Assembly: GCA_021405325.1 (NCBI GenBank)
Contig: QWII01000050.1
Span: 1-64,000, forward strand
Length of the DNA: 64,000 nucleotides
Source: Caldilinea sp. CFX5
GTDB lineage: Bacteria > Chloroflexota > Anaerolineae > Caldilineales > Caldilineaceae
Direction of reading: 5' to 3'
The stretch's first letter is position 1, and every line of letters starts with the position of its first letter. Below are positions 16,933 to 25,879 of the stretch, piece by piece. Below the pieces are notes generated by a model, which did not search any database, had not been told where the DNA came from, and saw only the letters and a program-made list of their open reading frames with translations. Both the position numbers and the translations under genes were made by a program.

Positions 16933-19920
16933 CTCCTGAAGCGCCGCCCACACCCGCTCCGGCGTAAAGGGGATGCGCCGAATACGGACGCCGGTGGCGT
17001 TGAAAATGGCATTGGCCAGCGCGGGGGCGACGCCATCTTTGGGAATTTCGGCGACGGCTTTGGCGCCAAAGGGGCCGCTTGGCTCGAAGGTTTGCACCAG
17101 GATCGATTCAAGCTCCGGCATCTCGTCGGCGCGATAGATTTTGTAGGGGCCAAAGGCAGGGTTGACCATCCGGCCCTGGGCGTCGTAGACCATCTCTTCG
17201 CAGTGGGCATAGCCGAGCGCCTGGGTCATGCCCCCTTCCACCTGCCCGCTGGCCGTGATCGGGTTGATCGCCACGCCGCAATCGACGGCCATGACCAGCT
17301 TTTTCACCGTCACCTGGCCGGTCTCGGTGTCCACTTCCACTTCGGCAAATTGACCGGCAAAGGGGGGCGGCGATTCGTGTGAGACATAGGAGGCCGTCGC
17401 CATGATCTGCCGCTGCTGATCCTGGTGGAGGGAGTGGAGCGCCAAGTCGGCCATGCTCACCGAGCGGCCATCGGGCGCGTAGGCGCGACAGTCGCGCAGG
17501 GTGACATCCTGCCAATCGGCCAGCCCCAGCATCAAGCCAGTGCGTTCCTTAATCTGTTCGCTTACCTGTTCAGCGGCTTTTTTGACCGCCATGCCGGAGA
17601 TATAGGTGGTGCTAGAGGCATAAGCGCCGGTGTCAAAGGGGGTCATGTCGGTGTCGCTGGAGTAGACGATAATATCTTCCAGACGCACGCCCAAGACCTC
17701 GGCGGCGATCTGCGCCAGCACGGTGTCGGAACCGGTGCCCAGATCGGTGGCGCCCATCAAGAGATTGAACGAGCCGTCGTCGTTGATCTTCAGGCTGGCG
17801 CCCCCCATGTCGAGACCGGGGATGGCGGTGCCGTGCATACAGACAGCCATGCCCAAGCCGCGGCGCAGGTGGGGTTTGCCGGGAACTGCTTTCCACTGCT
17901 CATCATGGCTGCGCTCCCAGCCAATCGCCGCCATGCCCTGGGCGATACACTCGCTCAAGCCACTGGAACGGATCAGCGGCACTTCGGTGACGGTCTCTTT
18001 TTCGCCCTCACCCAGGTGGGGGGCAATGTCGAGCGGGTCGCCCACCTTGACCCAGTTTTTGCGGCGAAATTCGATGCGATCCAGCCCCAACGCGTCGGCA
18101 ATCTCATCCATGTGCGATTCGAGGGCAAAGTGCGCCTGGGGGCCGCCATAGCCCCGATAGGCGCCGGGGATGGGAATATTCGTGTAGACAACTTTGCAGT
18201 CAAAGCGTTTGTTCGGGCAGTTGTAGGTGCTGAGACCACGCAACCCGGTGACCGTTTGCACGGTCAAGCCGTGGGTGGCATAGGCGCCGGTGTTACCAAG
18301 AACCGTCATCTCCTGGGCGACCAACATGCCATTGTTATCCACGCCGCTCTTAAAGATAATCGTTTGCGGGTGGCGACTGCGGCTGGAGATAAATTCTTCG
18401 GCGCGAGTAAATTCCAAACGTACTGGTTTGCCGGTGGCAATGGTGAGATGGCCGACAATGTCTTCGATCAACATCTCCTGTTTGACACCGAAACCGCCGC
18501 CAATGCGCGGCTTGATCACCCGGATGCGCTTGACCGGCAAGCCCAGCAGTGGGGCGACCATGCGCCGCACATGGAACGGCACTTGGGTCGAGGTGCGAAT
18601 GACCAGCCGTTCGTCGGCGTCCCAATAGCTGATGGCGATGTGCGGTTCAATCGGACATTGTTGCACCTGATGCACGTAGTAGCGGTGTTCAAAAACATGA
18701 GCCGCCTGGGCAAAACCCTGCGCCACATTGCCGTTTTCGGCCTGGATGTGGTGGCTGATGTTGTGGGCGGCGTCATGAATCTTTTCCACATCCGGCTCAT
18801 CATGGATGACCGGCGCACCCGCTTTGATGGCTTCGTTTTCATCAAAGACCGCCGGCAATACTTCGTAGCTTACCTTGATGCGCTTGATCGCTTCTTCGGC
18901 AAGTTCGAGCGATTCCGCCGCCACCGCCGCCACGCGGTCGCCGACATGGCGCACTTTGTTGTCAAAGCTCACCTGGTCATAAGGCGGCGGGTTGGGGTAG
19001 GATTGGCCGCCGGAGGCATAGTGGACACGCGCCACATTTTTGTAGTGGATCACGGCATGGACGCCGGGCAAGGCGCGTGCGGCACTGTCATCAATGTCGA
19101 GGATGCGGGCATGGGCGTGGGGACTGGTCAATAACTTCGCATAGAGCATCCCGCGCATCTCAATATCATCGACAAAGGCCGGGTTGCCCTTGGCCAGCTT
19201 CAGTGCATCCACCTTCGTCTCCGGCTTGCCGACCACCCGCATCTCCGGCGTTTCCGGCGCAACGACAAATTTGGGCATGGTAATGCGCTTGGTCTCGATG
19301 CCGCCTTGACCGGGGGCAGGGCCGTCGCCGGGCAGTTCGGGCGTGGGATCGCCGCCGGAACGCCCTCGATCCCCTGGCGGTTGGAAGAGGTCGCCATAAT
19401 CACTGCCGCCGGGCAGGTCAATCGGCGTGAGGACATTCGGTTCGACCGATGTCGGTTCTTCGCCGCGTAACAGGGCGGCGGCTTCCAGTACAGCCTGCAC
19501 CGGTTTGATATAGCCGGTCTCGCGGTCGAGAATGCCGGAGAGGGCGTCGCGTACTTCGGCTTCGGTGGGGTTCGGGTTCTTCGCCAGCAGGGCTTTGGCG
19601 GCTAGAATCATCGCCGGGGCGGAATAACCGGATTGAATGGCCCCAGTGCGAATAAAAGCGCGCTGGATCGGGTGGAGGTCAGCGCCGCGGGCTAACGCTT
19701 CCACGGTTTCAATAGCATGGCCATCGGCTTGGGCGGCTAACAAAATATCGCTGCTAACCAGTTGCCCGTCGAGGAGAATGGCGGCGGCCCCTGTCTCGCC
19801 CGAAGCGCTGCCAAAGCGGACGCTGGCATAGCCTTCCCGCCGCAAGAGGCGCAGTAATGTTTCATCCGGGGCGCAGGTGAGGCTCTTGGCGACGCCGTTG
19901 ATGGTAAGGTTAATTTGCAT
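16921..19920 (-). CDS. Xanthine dehydrogenase family Moco subunit with cysteine-less ferredoxin domain
   Basis: 999 residues. Residues 1-150 keep the [2Fe-2S] subunit fold and spacing, but every cluster cysteine is replaced: S38, T43, A46 and D58 in the first motif, and S97, S100, D132 and E134 in the second (LSGILDRETGY in place of the usual LCRCTGY). A Gly/Pro-rich linker (about 170-215) leads to a complete Moco domain: PRIGGGFGVKQEM, AYRGYGGPQAHFALE and the late VAEIPKDGVAPALANAIF with the catalytic Glu. It follows the FAD subunit by 16 nt. Electrons must reach FAD some other way, or the domain is only structural. Confidence 0.92.
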   Translation of the reverse strand: MQINLTINGVAKSLTCAPDETLLRLLRREGYASVRFGSASGETGAAAILLDGQLVSSDILLAAQADGHAIETVEALARGADLHPIQRAFIRTGAIQSGYSAPAMILAAKALLAKNPNPTEAEVRDALSGILDRETGYIKPVQAVLEAAALLRGEEPTSVEPNVLTPIDLPGGSDYGDLFQPPGDRGRSGGDPTPELPGDGPAPGQGGIETKRITMPKFVVAPETPEMRVVGKPETKVDALKLAKGNPAFVDDIEMRGMLYAKLLTSPHAHARILDIDDSAARALPGVHAVIHYKNVARVHYASGGQSYPNPPPYDQVSFDNKVRHVGDRVAAVAAESLELAEEAIKRIKVSYEVLPAVFDENEAIKAGAPVIHDEPDVEKIHDAAHNISHHIQAENGNVAQGFAQAAHVFEHRYYVHQVQQCPIEPHIAISYWDADERLVIRTSTQVPFHVRRMVAPLLGLPVKRIRVIKPRIGGGFGVKQEMLIEDIVGHLTIATGKPVRLEFTRAEEFISSRSRHPQTIIFKSGVDNNGMLVAQEMTVLGNTGAYATHGLTVQTVTGLRGLSTYNCPNKRFDCKVVYTNIPIPGAYRGYGGPQAHFALESHMDEIADALGLDRIEFRRKNWVKVGDPLDIAPHLGEGEKETVTEVPLIRSSGLSECIAQGMAAIGWERSHDEQWKAVPGKPHLRRGLGMAVCMHGTAIPGLDMGGASLKINDDGSFNLLMGATDLGTGSDTVLAQIAAEVLGVRLEDIIVYSSDTDMTPFDTGAYASSTTYISGMAVKKAAEQVSEQIKERTGLMLGLADWQDVTLRDCRAYAPDGRSVSMADLALHSLHQDQQRQIMATASYVSHESPPPFAGQFAEVEVDTETGQVTVKKLVMAVDCGVAINPITASGQVEGGMTQALGYAHCEEMVYDAQGRMVNPAFGPYKIYRADEMPELESILVQTFEPSGPFGAKAVAEIPKDGVAPALANAIFNATGVRIRRIPFTPERVWAALQEMTG

Positions 19921-19936
19921 GGGTTGACTCCGTTTT

Positions 19937-20704
19937 CTACGCGCCTGTTATTTGCGCAATCACCCGCCGGCTCAGGGTGACGGCCATCTGCCGCCGATAG
20001 GCGCTGGAACCGCGAAAATCAGCGGGCGGTGTGAGGGCGGCTACCGCGTCCGGGTTGACCAGGCAGGGGGTGGCGGCGACACCGCAAAGCGCCAGGCGCA
20101 CGTTGCCGTCGTCGGTTTGACGCGCCAGCGCGGCCACAATCGGCGCATCGGCGGGGGTGCGTGCGACGCGGTCGCTTGCCGTCTTGCCGGTGGTGGTGAT
20201 GGTGATGGCTGTCACCAAGCCGCCATCCAGGGACGCGCGACCGTGCGCCAGCAAGTCGGCTAGACCCATGCGCTTTTCCCCGCTGCGGCTCTGGATCTGC
20301 ACCTCGGCATCAAAGAGCAACAGCGCCGCTAGGCATTCGCTTTCAGGATTGCCGTTGACGACGAGACCGCCGATCGTCGCAACATGGCGCAAGGTATTGG
20401 GGCCTTCGCGCTGGGCCATCTCGCGTACTAAGGCCGGTGCGTCTGCCGTCTCTACCAAGGTTTGTACCCTTACCATCGCGCCCAAGGTCAGGCGGTCGCC
20501 GTGGCACTCCACCTGGGTTAGCCCGACAGCTTGCAAATCGACAACCGCATCAACTTCCGTATCAGCGGCATAGTCACTGGCAACCAGTTGTGGCGTTATC
20601 TGTGTCCCGCCGGCCAATACGACACTAGTCACCCCTGGTCGCCCCAGCAATGTCAGCGCCGCAGTGACACTATCAGGCCGATGATACTCTTTTACTCTTG
20701 CCAT
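19937..20704 (-). CDS. FAD-binding subunit of xanthine dehydrogenase family (CoxM/XdhB-like)
   Basis: 255 residues. FAD-binding signatures are VVLAGGTQITPQL near residue 30 and RHVATIGGLVVNGNPESE in the middle, followed by a CO-dehydrogenase flavoprotein C-terminal region. It is the electron-accepting subunit partnering the Moco subunit encoded 16 nt downstream. No separate iron-sulfur subunit gene is present nearby. ATG 20704 follows AGGAGTAGG. Confidence 0.9.
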   Translation of the reverse strand: MARVKEYHRPDSVTAALTLLGRPGVTSVVLAGGTQITPQLVASDYAADTEVDAVVDLQAVGLTQVECHGDRLTLGAMVRVQTLVETADAPALVREMAQREGPNTLRHVATIGGLVVNGNPESECLAALLLFDAEVQIQSRSGEKRMGLADLLAHGRASLDGGLVTAITITTTGKTASDRVARTPADAPIVAALARQTDDGNVRLALCGVAATPCLVNPDAVAALTPPADFRGSSAYRRQMAVTLSRRVIAQITGA

Positions 20705-20726
20705 ATCCTACTCCTGTTCCTGGTTA

Positions 20727-20783
20727 GGTGATTGGATGATTCGGTGATTTCGACAAGCTCAATCACCGAATCATCCAATCACC
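20727..20783. terminator. 23-bp perfect stem between diaminopropionate lyase and FAD subunit genes
   Basis: Bases 20727-20749 pair perfectly with 20761-20783 around TCGACAAGCTC. The stem is made of GGTGATTG/GATGATTC octamers. The TGA stop of the lyase gene (20771-20773) is in the right arm. The loop resembles the TTCGACAGGCTCA loop at 25043-25055. Confidence 0.75.
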
Positions 20784-22039
20784 TTATACGCTGGCGACCA
20801 ATGATACGCTTCCGGCACCGCTTCGACGCCTTCCCAGACCACCCGGCGGAAATATTCGGGGTCGGTATTGCCTTCGGAGTTGATCAACAGCACCTGCGAC
20901 TCCCGATTTAAGCCAAGCAAGGCTTTCACCTCGGCAAAGTGGGGAAATTCGGTGAGATACATGAGCGCGCCCAACGTCACCGCACCCGATTCGCCGGAGA
21001 CGACAAAGGGGTCGCCGGCCAGGGGGACAGCATAGACGCGCATCCCTTTGGCCGCCACATAGTCGGGACAAGCCAGAAAGAGATCGGCACAATCATACAG
21101 CACATCCCAGGCGATGGGGCTGGGTTCGCCACAAGCCAGCCCGGCCATGATCGTCTGGAGATCGCCGCCGACGCTGTGGGGGCGACCATCGCCCGCTTTG
21201 GCCGAGGCCAGCAGACAGGCAGCGTTGCTTGGTTCCACTACCACCGTGCGCGGGCGCTCTGGGCCAAAGAGCTTTTGGTAGTAGCCGATGGTCGCTGCGG
21301 CCAAGGCGCCGACGCCGGCCTGGACAAACAAATGGGTCGGTTTGACAATGCCTTGAGCGGCTAACTGTTCCTGCGCTTCGGCCAGCAGCGTAGCATAGCC
21401 CTGCATCACCCAGGCCGGGATCTCCTCATAGCCATCCCACGAGGTGTCGGAAATCACTTGCCAGCCTTGTTGGTCGGCATCTGTTTTGACCTGGCGCACG
21501 GCATCATCGTAGTTGCCGTTGACGACGCGGACTTCGGCGCCGTTGTTGGCAATGGCCTGAATGCGCGCCTGGGAAGTCTCTTTGTGAACATAGATGATGG
21601 CGCGGCAACCCAGTTGACGCGCCGCCCACGCCACCCCACGCCCATGATTGCCGTCAGTGGCGGTGGCAAAGGTAATATTTTGGATCTTAGCGTGAACGGC
21701 GGGCGAGAGCAAATCGGCGAAGGAAAGCTCTTCCTCATCGCTCAACCCCAGGTAGGTGCGGATAAAACGGTAGATGGCAAAGGAGCCGCCCAAGCCTTTA
21801 AACGAGTTCAAATTGAGCCGCGCCGATTCATCCTTGACCCAGATACCGCCGACGCCGATCATCTCGGCCAGATGGGAGAGGCTTTTGAGCGGACTCATCT
21901 GATAGCTGGGGATCTGCCGGTGAAAGGCGCGGGCGCGCTGGGCAATGCCGCTGGGGAACAGCTTTTCCACCGCCGCGCTGCGGCTGATGCCTCTGGCATG
22001 TTGATTGACAAACCACTCAATCGGCGCAATTGTTGACAT
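20771..22039 (-). CDS. dpaL: Diaminopropionate ammonia-lyase (YgeX-like)
   Basis: 422 residues, fold-type II PLP enzyme. The lysine motif is LNLNSFKGLGGSFAIY near residue 80, with the TATDGNHGRGVAWAARQLG block after it, and FVQAGVGALAAATIGYY later. The family breaks 2,3-diaminopropionate into pyruvate and ammonia. In E. coli the homologue ygeX lies beside ygeY and the selenium-dependent hydroxylase genes, the same company as here. Other beta-eliminating lyases are possible but the match is strong. Confidence 0.9.
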   Translation of the reverse strand: MSTIAPIEWFVNQHARGISRSAAVEKLFPSGIAQRARAFHRQIPSYQMSPLKSLSHLAEMIGVGGIWVKDESARLNLNSFKGLGGSFAIYRFIRTYLGLSDEEELSFADLLSPAVHAKIQNITFATATDGNHGRGVAWAARQLGCRAIIYVHKETSQARIQAIANNGAEVRVVNGNYDDAVRQVKTDADQQGWQVISDTSWDGYEEIPAWVMQGYATLLAEAQEQLAAQGIVKPTHLFVQAGVGALAAATIGYYQKLFGPERPRTVVVEPSNAACLLASAKAGDGRPHSVGGDLQTIMAGLACGEPSPIAWDVLYDCADLFLACPDYVAAKGMRVYAVPLAGDPFVVSGESGAVTLGALMYLTEFPHFAEVKALLGLNRESQVLLINSEGNTDPEYFRRVVWEGVEAVPEAYHWSPAYKVIG

Positions 22040-22056
22040 AAGCGTTTTCTGCCTAC

Positions 22057-22136
22057 TAACCCCACCCTAGTCCTCCCCAACCTGGGGAGGGAACCGTTGC
22101 TCCTCCCCCAAACTGGGGGAGGCTGGGAGGGGGTTA
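22057..22136. repeat. GC-rich palindrome upstream of the lyase gene
   Basis: Contains CCTCCCCAACCTGGGGAGG and CCTCCCCCAAACTGGGGGAGG, within outer AACCCC and GGGGTT arms. It resembles dispersed small palindromes of other GC-rich genomes. It fills the gap between the amidohydrolase and lyase genes. Confidence 0.7.
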
Positions 22137-22144
22137 CCTTTCTC

Positions 22145-23380
22145 TTACAGTTGTTGATCCAGCGCAACAATGGTCTCCGCCAGCACCTGAACGCCCAGCG
22201 CCAGGTCTTCCGGCTGGGTCAGCTCTTCCGGGGCGTGGCTGCGACCATCGATGCTTGGCACAAAGATCATGGCCGCCGGCGCCATCAACGCCACATAGTT
22301 GGTGTCATGACCGGCGCCGCTGGGGGTGACAATTGCCTTGGGGTCGTGTTGCCGGCAGATGCGCAAGACCGTCTCATGCAGCCAGGCCGGCGGGATGACC
22401 GAATCCATGCGGGTGTCGTTAAAGAGTTGATAGGTGACGCCGCGTTCACTGCACGCGGCGGCGACCACCGTCAGCAACTGCGCCCACATCTCATCGACTT
22501 CGTTCATATTCAGGCTGCGCATTTCGGGCATCATCGTCACCTGTTCGGCGATGACATTGCCCTGGTTGGGGCGCACCTCCACCTTGCCGATGGTGCCGAC
22601 CGTGCCGGGGTGGGCGCGGGCAATATCCTCGACGGCGCAGATAATGCGGGCGGCGGCGGCCATGGCATCCTGGCGCAAATCCATTGGCGTGGCTCCGGCA
22701 TGATTCGCTTTGCCACGCAACTCAAGCACAGCACGGCGAATGCCGACAATGCCGCTGACCGCGGCCAAGCGTGCGCCACGGGCTTCCAGCACCGGCCCTT
22801 GTTCGATATGTAATTCGAGCGCGGCGGCAATTTCCCCTGGTTGCGTCAGACAGCGGCCCAGTTGGTCCGGTTGCCCGCCCATATCCGTGATCGCCTGACG
22901 CAGAGTAATCCCGTTGACTGTCCGTTCGAGCCAGGCCGCTTTGAAGTGATCGGTGTAGCGCGCCAGGCTGCCCATACAGGCAATCGCATAGTCGGTCGCT
23001 TCTTCCGAAAGATAATCGGCCAAGATGAGCGGATGGCGCAACTGGTAGTTGGCATCACGCAGCGTGCGCACAACCTCCAACCCGCCGATGACCCCCAAGA
23101 CGCCATCAAAGCGCCCGCCGCCCATGACGGTATCGGTATGTGAACCAATATGGAGCGCCGGCAACGCTTCGACCCCAGGGGAACGGCCAAAAAGGTTGCC
23201 GACCGCATCTAACTCAGTCGCTAGACCGGCTGCTTCCATCTGTCGGCGTAACCACTCTCTACTTTGTTGATACGCTGGCGAAGGAAACCGGCGTGTCCAA
23301 CCGGGCGTGTCAGCTTCTGTAAATTGCGCCAACTCGGCTATCGTCGTATGGAGCCGTGACGCATTAATGGCAATAGTCAT
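22145..23380 (-). CDS. Zn-dependent N-carbamoyl amidase/allantoate amidohydrolase family
   Basis: 411 residues, M20-type hydrolase of the hydantoinase/carbamoylase group. Metal-ligand blocks are HIGSHTDTVMGGGRFDG, LSEEATDYAIACMGS, LELHIEQGPVLE and the late SGAGHDTNYVALMAPAAM. Dimerisation-domain sequence NHAGATPMDLRQDAM is present. The family removes carbamoyl or amidino groups from products of ring opening such as allantoate or carbamoyl-beta-alanine; here it fits degradation of purine-derived intermediates. Substrate is not settled. Confidence 0.9.
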   Translation of the reverse strand: MTIAINASRLHTTIAELAQFTEADTPGWTRRFPSPAYQQSREWLRRQMEAAGLATELDAVGNLFGRSPGVEALPALHIGSHTDTVMGGGRFDGVLGVIGGLEVVRTLRDANYQLRHPLILADYLSEEATDYAIACMGSLARYTDHFKAAWLERTVNGITLRQAITDMGGQPDQLGRCLTQPGEIAAALELHIEQGPVLEARGARLAAVSGIVGIRRAVLELRGKANHAGATPMDLRQDAMAAAARIICAVEDIARAHPGTVGTIGKVEVRPNQGNVIAEQVTMMPEMRSLNMNEVDEMWAQLLTVVAAACSERGVTYQLFNDTRMDSVIPPAWLHETVLRICRQHDPKAIVTPSGAGHDTNYVALMAPAAMIFVPSIDGRSHAPEELTQPEDLALGVQVLAETIVALDQQL

Positions 23381-23443
23381 TGTGATCTTTGACCTTACTC
23401 CTGGTCTGTTAACGAAGGAATGATGCGTTGTGTCGCTCGCCCA

Positions 23444-23521
23444 ATATCACCGCGAATCAAGAGGATTAGCGAATTACGTCAGGAGAAAAGATTCGCTAAT
23501 CCCCATCATTCGCGGTGATAT
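23444..23521. repeat. Two-part palindrome in the ygeY-amidohydrolase gap
   Basis: Outer arms 23444-23457 and 23508-23521 pair perfectly. Inner arms 23463-23474 and 23491-23502 also pair. It may end ygeY transcription or protect the downstream message. No T-tract. An additional short TCACG-rich array lies at about 23600-23628, and the YgeY stop TGA (23615-23617) is part of it. Confidence 0.7.
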
Positions 23522-23614
23522 GCCCGGGCCGCGCCCACCGATTAGGACTTCGTTGACAGAGCACGCCAAGGTAACTGCGTGATTGTATTACATGAGCGGT
23601 TCACGTAACACGTA

Positions 23615-24835
23615 TCACGCATCACGTTTCAACAAGTACGGAAAGAGCGCATAAAATTCCGTCGCCTTCACCACATCAGCCAGCGGGACGCTGTCTTCGG
23701 TGGTGTGGGCGGTGACTTCATCGCCGGGGCCAAAGCCGATGGCGGGGATGCCTGCTTTGCCGGCCCAGTAGGTGCCGTTGGTGCTAAAATTCCACTTACC
23801 GCTGGGGGCGGCGGGAAAACCAATGGCTTCACGGGTGGCTTGCCCGGCTACGACAATCGGATGGTCAGCCGGGTAAGCCCAGGCCGGGAAATATTTATCG
23901 ACGGGAAAGACAAAGCCGGTGTAGCTCGGCTCGTCATAAAAGAGTTCTTCCAGGGTGATTTTGTCGCGCTGGTCGGGGGGAATCAAGGCGGCCAATTGCG
24001 CTTTGACGGCCTCTTTGCTCTCGCCAAAGGTGATGCGCCGGTCGATAAAGATGGTGCATTCATCGGGGACGGCGTTGATCGACGGCGTTTTCACCTGCAT
24101 GTCGCTGACAGTGATCTTGCCGTGGCCCAGAAATTCATGGTCGCCCAGGTGTGGCTCCAGTTGGCTGATGGCGGCGATGATCGGCAGCATCTTGTAGATG
24201 GCGTTGTCACCGACATGGTTGGAGGCGGCATGGGCGCTCTTGCCCTTGGCGGTGATTTTGAGTTCCAGCCGCCCCTTGTGGCCGCGGTAGACTTGCATTT
24301 TGGTCGGCTCGCCAATCACCACATAGTCGGGGCGCACCTTAGGATCGACTTCAACAAAGCTGTTGGGGGCGATGCCGTCGCACCATTCTTCCATGTTGCC
24401 AAAATAGTAGAGGGTGTATTCGTCCGGGGCAATCAGGCCCAGATCGCGGGCAAGGGCGATGCCATAGACCATGCCCGGCGTCGAGCCTTTTTCGTCACAA
24501 GCGCCACGGGCGTAGAAGACGCCATCTGCCACCTTGCCGACAAAGGGGTCCCACTGCCAAGCCGCCGGGTCGCCGACGCCCACGGTGTCCACATGGCTAT
24601 CGTAGACCAGCACGGTGGGGCCATGCCCGACGCGACCCAAAATGTTGCCCATAACATCAAAGCGCACTTCGTCAAAGCCCAGCGCGGTCATCTCGGCGGC
24701 AATGCGCGTGCCGACGGCCTGTAGTTGGCTTTCCACGCTGGGGATGGCGCAGATGTCGCGCAGAAACTGGATGATCGCATCCCGCCGGTTTTCGACTGCT
24801 TCATGGAGCGCTTGTAACAATTCTGCTGAAATCAT
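23615..24835 (-). CDS. ygeY: YgeY family selenium-metabolism-linked M20 hydrolase
   Basis: 406 residues from ATG 24835 (AAAGGAAA upstream). M20 peptidase fold: VLVYDSHVDTVGVGD, ACDEKGSTPGMVYGIALA, FGNMEEWCDGIAPNSF, and VIGEPTKMQVYRGHKGRLEL before the dimerisation domain with GKSAHAA. The family is genetically linked to selenium-dependent molybdenum hydroxylases and probably hydrolyses an amide or carbamoyl product; its substrate is unknown. It heads the catabolic run downstream of the GntR gene, with its own promoter. Confidence 0.9.
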   Translation of the reverse strand: MISAELLQALHEAVENRRDAIIQFLRDICAIPSVESQLQAVGTRIAAEMTALGFDEVRFDVMGNILGRVGHGPTVLVYDSHVDTVGVGDPAAWQWDPFVGKVADGVFYARGACDEKGSTPGMVYGIALARDLGLIAPDEYTLYYFGNMEEWCDGIAPNSFVEVDPKVRPDYVVIGEPTKMQVYRGHKGRLELKITAKGKSAHAASNHVGDNAIYKMLPIIAAISQLEPHLGDHEFLGHGKITVSDMQVKTPSINAVPDECTIFIDRRITFGESKEAVKAQLAALIPPDQRDKITLEELFYDEPSYTGFVFPVDKYFPAWAYPADHPIVVAGQATREAIGFPAAPSGKWNFSTNGTYWAGKAGIPAIGFGPGDEVTAHTTEDSVPLADVVKATEFYALFPYLLKRDA

Positions 24836-24920
24836 CGGCGATTTCCTTTGCTGGACGAATTGTTGAAAGTGATACAATTTTTATCTACGGGTGATTAAGT
24901 CAGCAGGTTGCCGGATTGTC

Positions 24921-24932
24921 TGGTTGTCCGAC
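24921..24932. promoter_or_regulatory. Possible GntR operator before ygeY
   Basis: GGTTGTCCGACC lies between the promoter -10 and the ygeY start. GGTTGTCCG also occurs at 25842-25850, and GGTTGTCTG at 25826-25834, just before the GntR gene. Shared sequence in both control regions suggests a common regulator, most simply the GntR protein. The pairing of site and regulator is inference. Confidence 0.35.
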
Positions 24933-24948
24933 CAATTCCGGCAAAGCT

Positions 24949-24978
24949 ATTTTAGCAGAGAAAAAAGGCGATTGTCAA
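24949..24978 (-). promoter_or_regulatory. Sigma-70-type promoter for ygeY
   Basis: On the minus strand a perfect -35 TTGACA (24973-24978) and a -10 TAAAAT (24949-24954, five of six consensus) stand 18 nt apart, 114 nt before the ygeY ATG. Confidence 0.65.
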
Positions 24979-25020
24979 CTTTGACAGGAATCGTTTATCA
25001 TTCGGTGTGTGCTGCGTGTT

Positions 25021-25077
25021 GCGTGTTGCGTGTTCCGTGACCTTCGACAGGCTCAGGTCACGGAACACGCAACACGC
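25021..25077. terminator. 22-bp perfect hairpin 3' of the GntR gene
   Basis: Bases 25021-25042 pair perfectly with 25056-25077. The loop TTCGACAGGCTCA matches a small palindrome loop dispersed in many bacteria. The stem is made of GTGTTGC heptamers. No T-run follows. Confidence 0.7.
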
Positions 25078-25085
25078 AACATGTA

Positions 25086-25817
25086 TCATGATAATTGACG
25101 TCGAATTAGCCGTAAGCGAAAGACATCGTCGCGAAAGTAGGAATAGGATTTGAGCAACGGGTCATTTTGCTGGTTGAAGCCGATTTCCTCAAAGGCAAGC
25201 AGGGCAGTTTTTTCCGGCGGCAGTTGCAGTTGTGTCGCCACATGATCGGGGGCGATATAGGGAACAATTTCGCTAAAAAAATAGGCGAGATCCTGGCGAC
25301 AAAAGCGGGGGAGAAATTCATAAAGCGGCAGGCGGAAATCCTCTTTGGTGTAGGGAGCGGTAAAAATTTTGGCGGGCAGATAGTTGCAGGTGAGGATCAC
25401 TGGTTCGTCATTGGCAAAAAAGCGCTTTTCAACCAGAACAACTTCATCGGCGGCGCTTAGATTGAGTTCACTTATCATGCTGGCGGTGGGCGTTTGGGTT
25501 TCCACCCGCACCACCTCGGCGGAAGGGTCGTAGCCGTGCGCTTTTAACATGGCTTCATAGCCCCAGATTTCATCGAGTCGCACCTTGACTTGCAGCCCCG
25601 TGGTGTTGACAAAGGTGCCGGCCCCCTGCTTACGAAAGATGACCCCTTCGGTTTCCAGGCGGCTCAACGCATCGCGAATGGTGCTGCGGCTGACATTGAG
25701 TTCGTTGGCTAACTCCATCTCCGGTGGAATGCGGCCGTCCTCAAACTCGGCATTGAGAATGCGCTGTTTGAGATGGGCTTTGATCTGCTCGGTTAAGGAG
25801 GGTGTGCGTTTAAACAT
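25086..25817 (-). CDS. GntR family regulator, HutC/UTRA type
   Basis: 243 residues from ATG 25817; a longer reading adds 25 residues without homology. The winged helix covers residues 8-72 (RIPPEMELANELNVSRSTIR, LETEGVIFRKQGAGTFV), followed by a UTRA ligand domain (VLVEKRFFANDEPVILTCNY, FLPRFC). UTRA regulators sense small metabolites. It lies upstream of ygeY and probably controls the purine/heterocycle run. The gene borders an IS605-like end, so part of its promoter region may be derived from that element. Confidence 0.9.
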   Translation of the reverse strand: MFKRTPSLTEQIKAHLKQRILNAEFEDGRIPPEMELANELNVSRSTIRDALSRLETEGVIFRKQGAGTFVNTTGLQVKVRLDEIWGYEAMLKAHGYDPSAEVVRVETQTPTASMISELNLSAADEVVLVEKRFFANDEPVILTCNYLPAKIFTAPYTKEDFRLPLYEFLPRFCRQDLAYFFSEIVPYIAPDHVATQLQLPPEKTALLAFEEIGFNQQNDPLLKSYSYFRDDVFRLRLIRRQLS

Positions 25818-25879
25818 AGCTGATTGGTTGTCTGGTGATACGGTTGTCCGATGATTTTGTCTGGTTACCCCTATTCTGT

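Noticed and set aside
17425..19134. Long + strand open frame opposite the xanthine dehydrogenase gene
   Set aside because: It is a GC-rich mirror of a strongly supported gene; no domain, no ribosome-binding site, composition of an antisense shadow. The same applies to 172-1101, 5153-6178 and 13389-14615.
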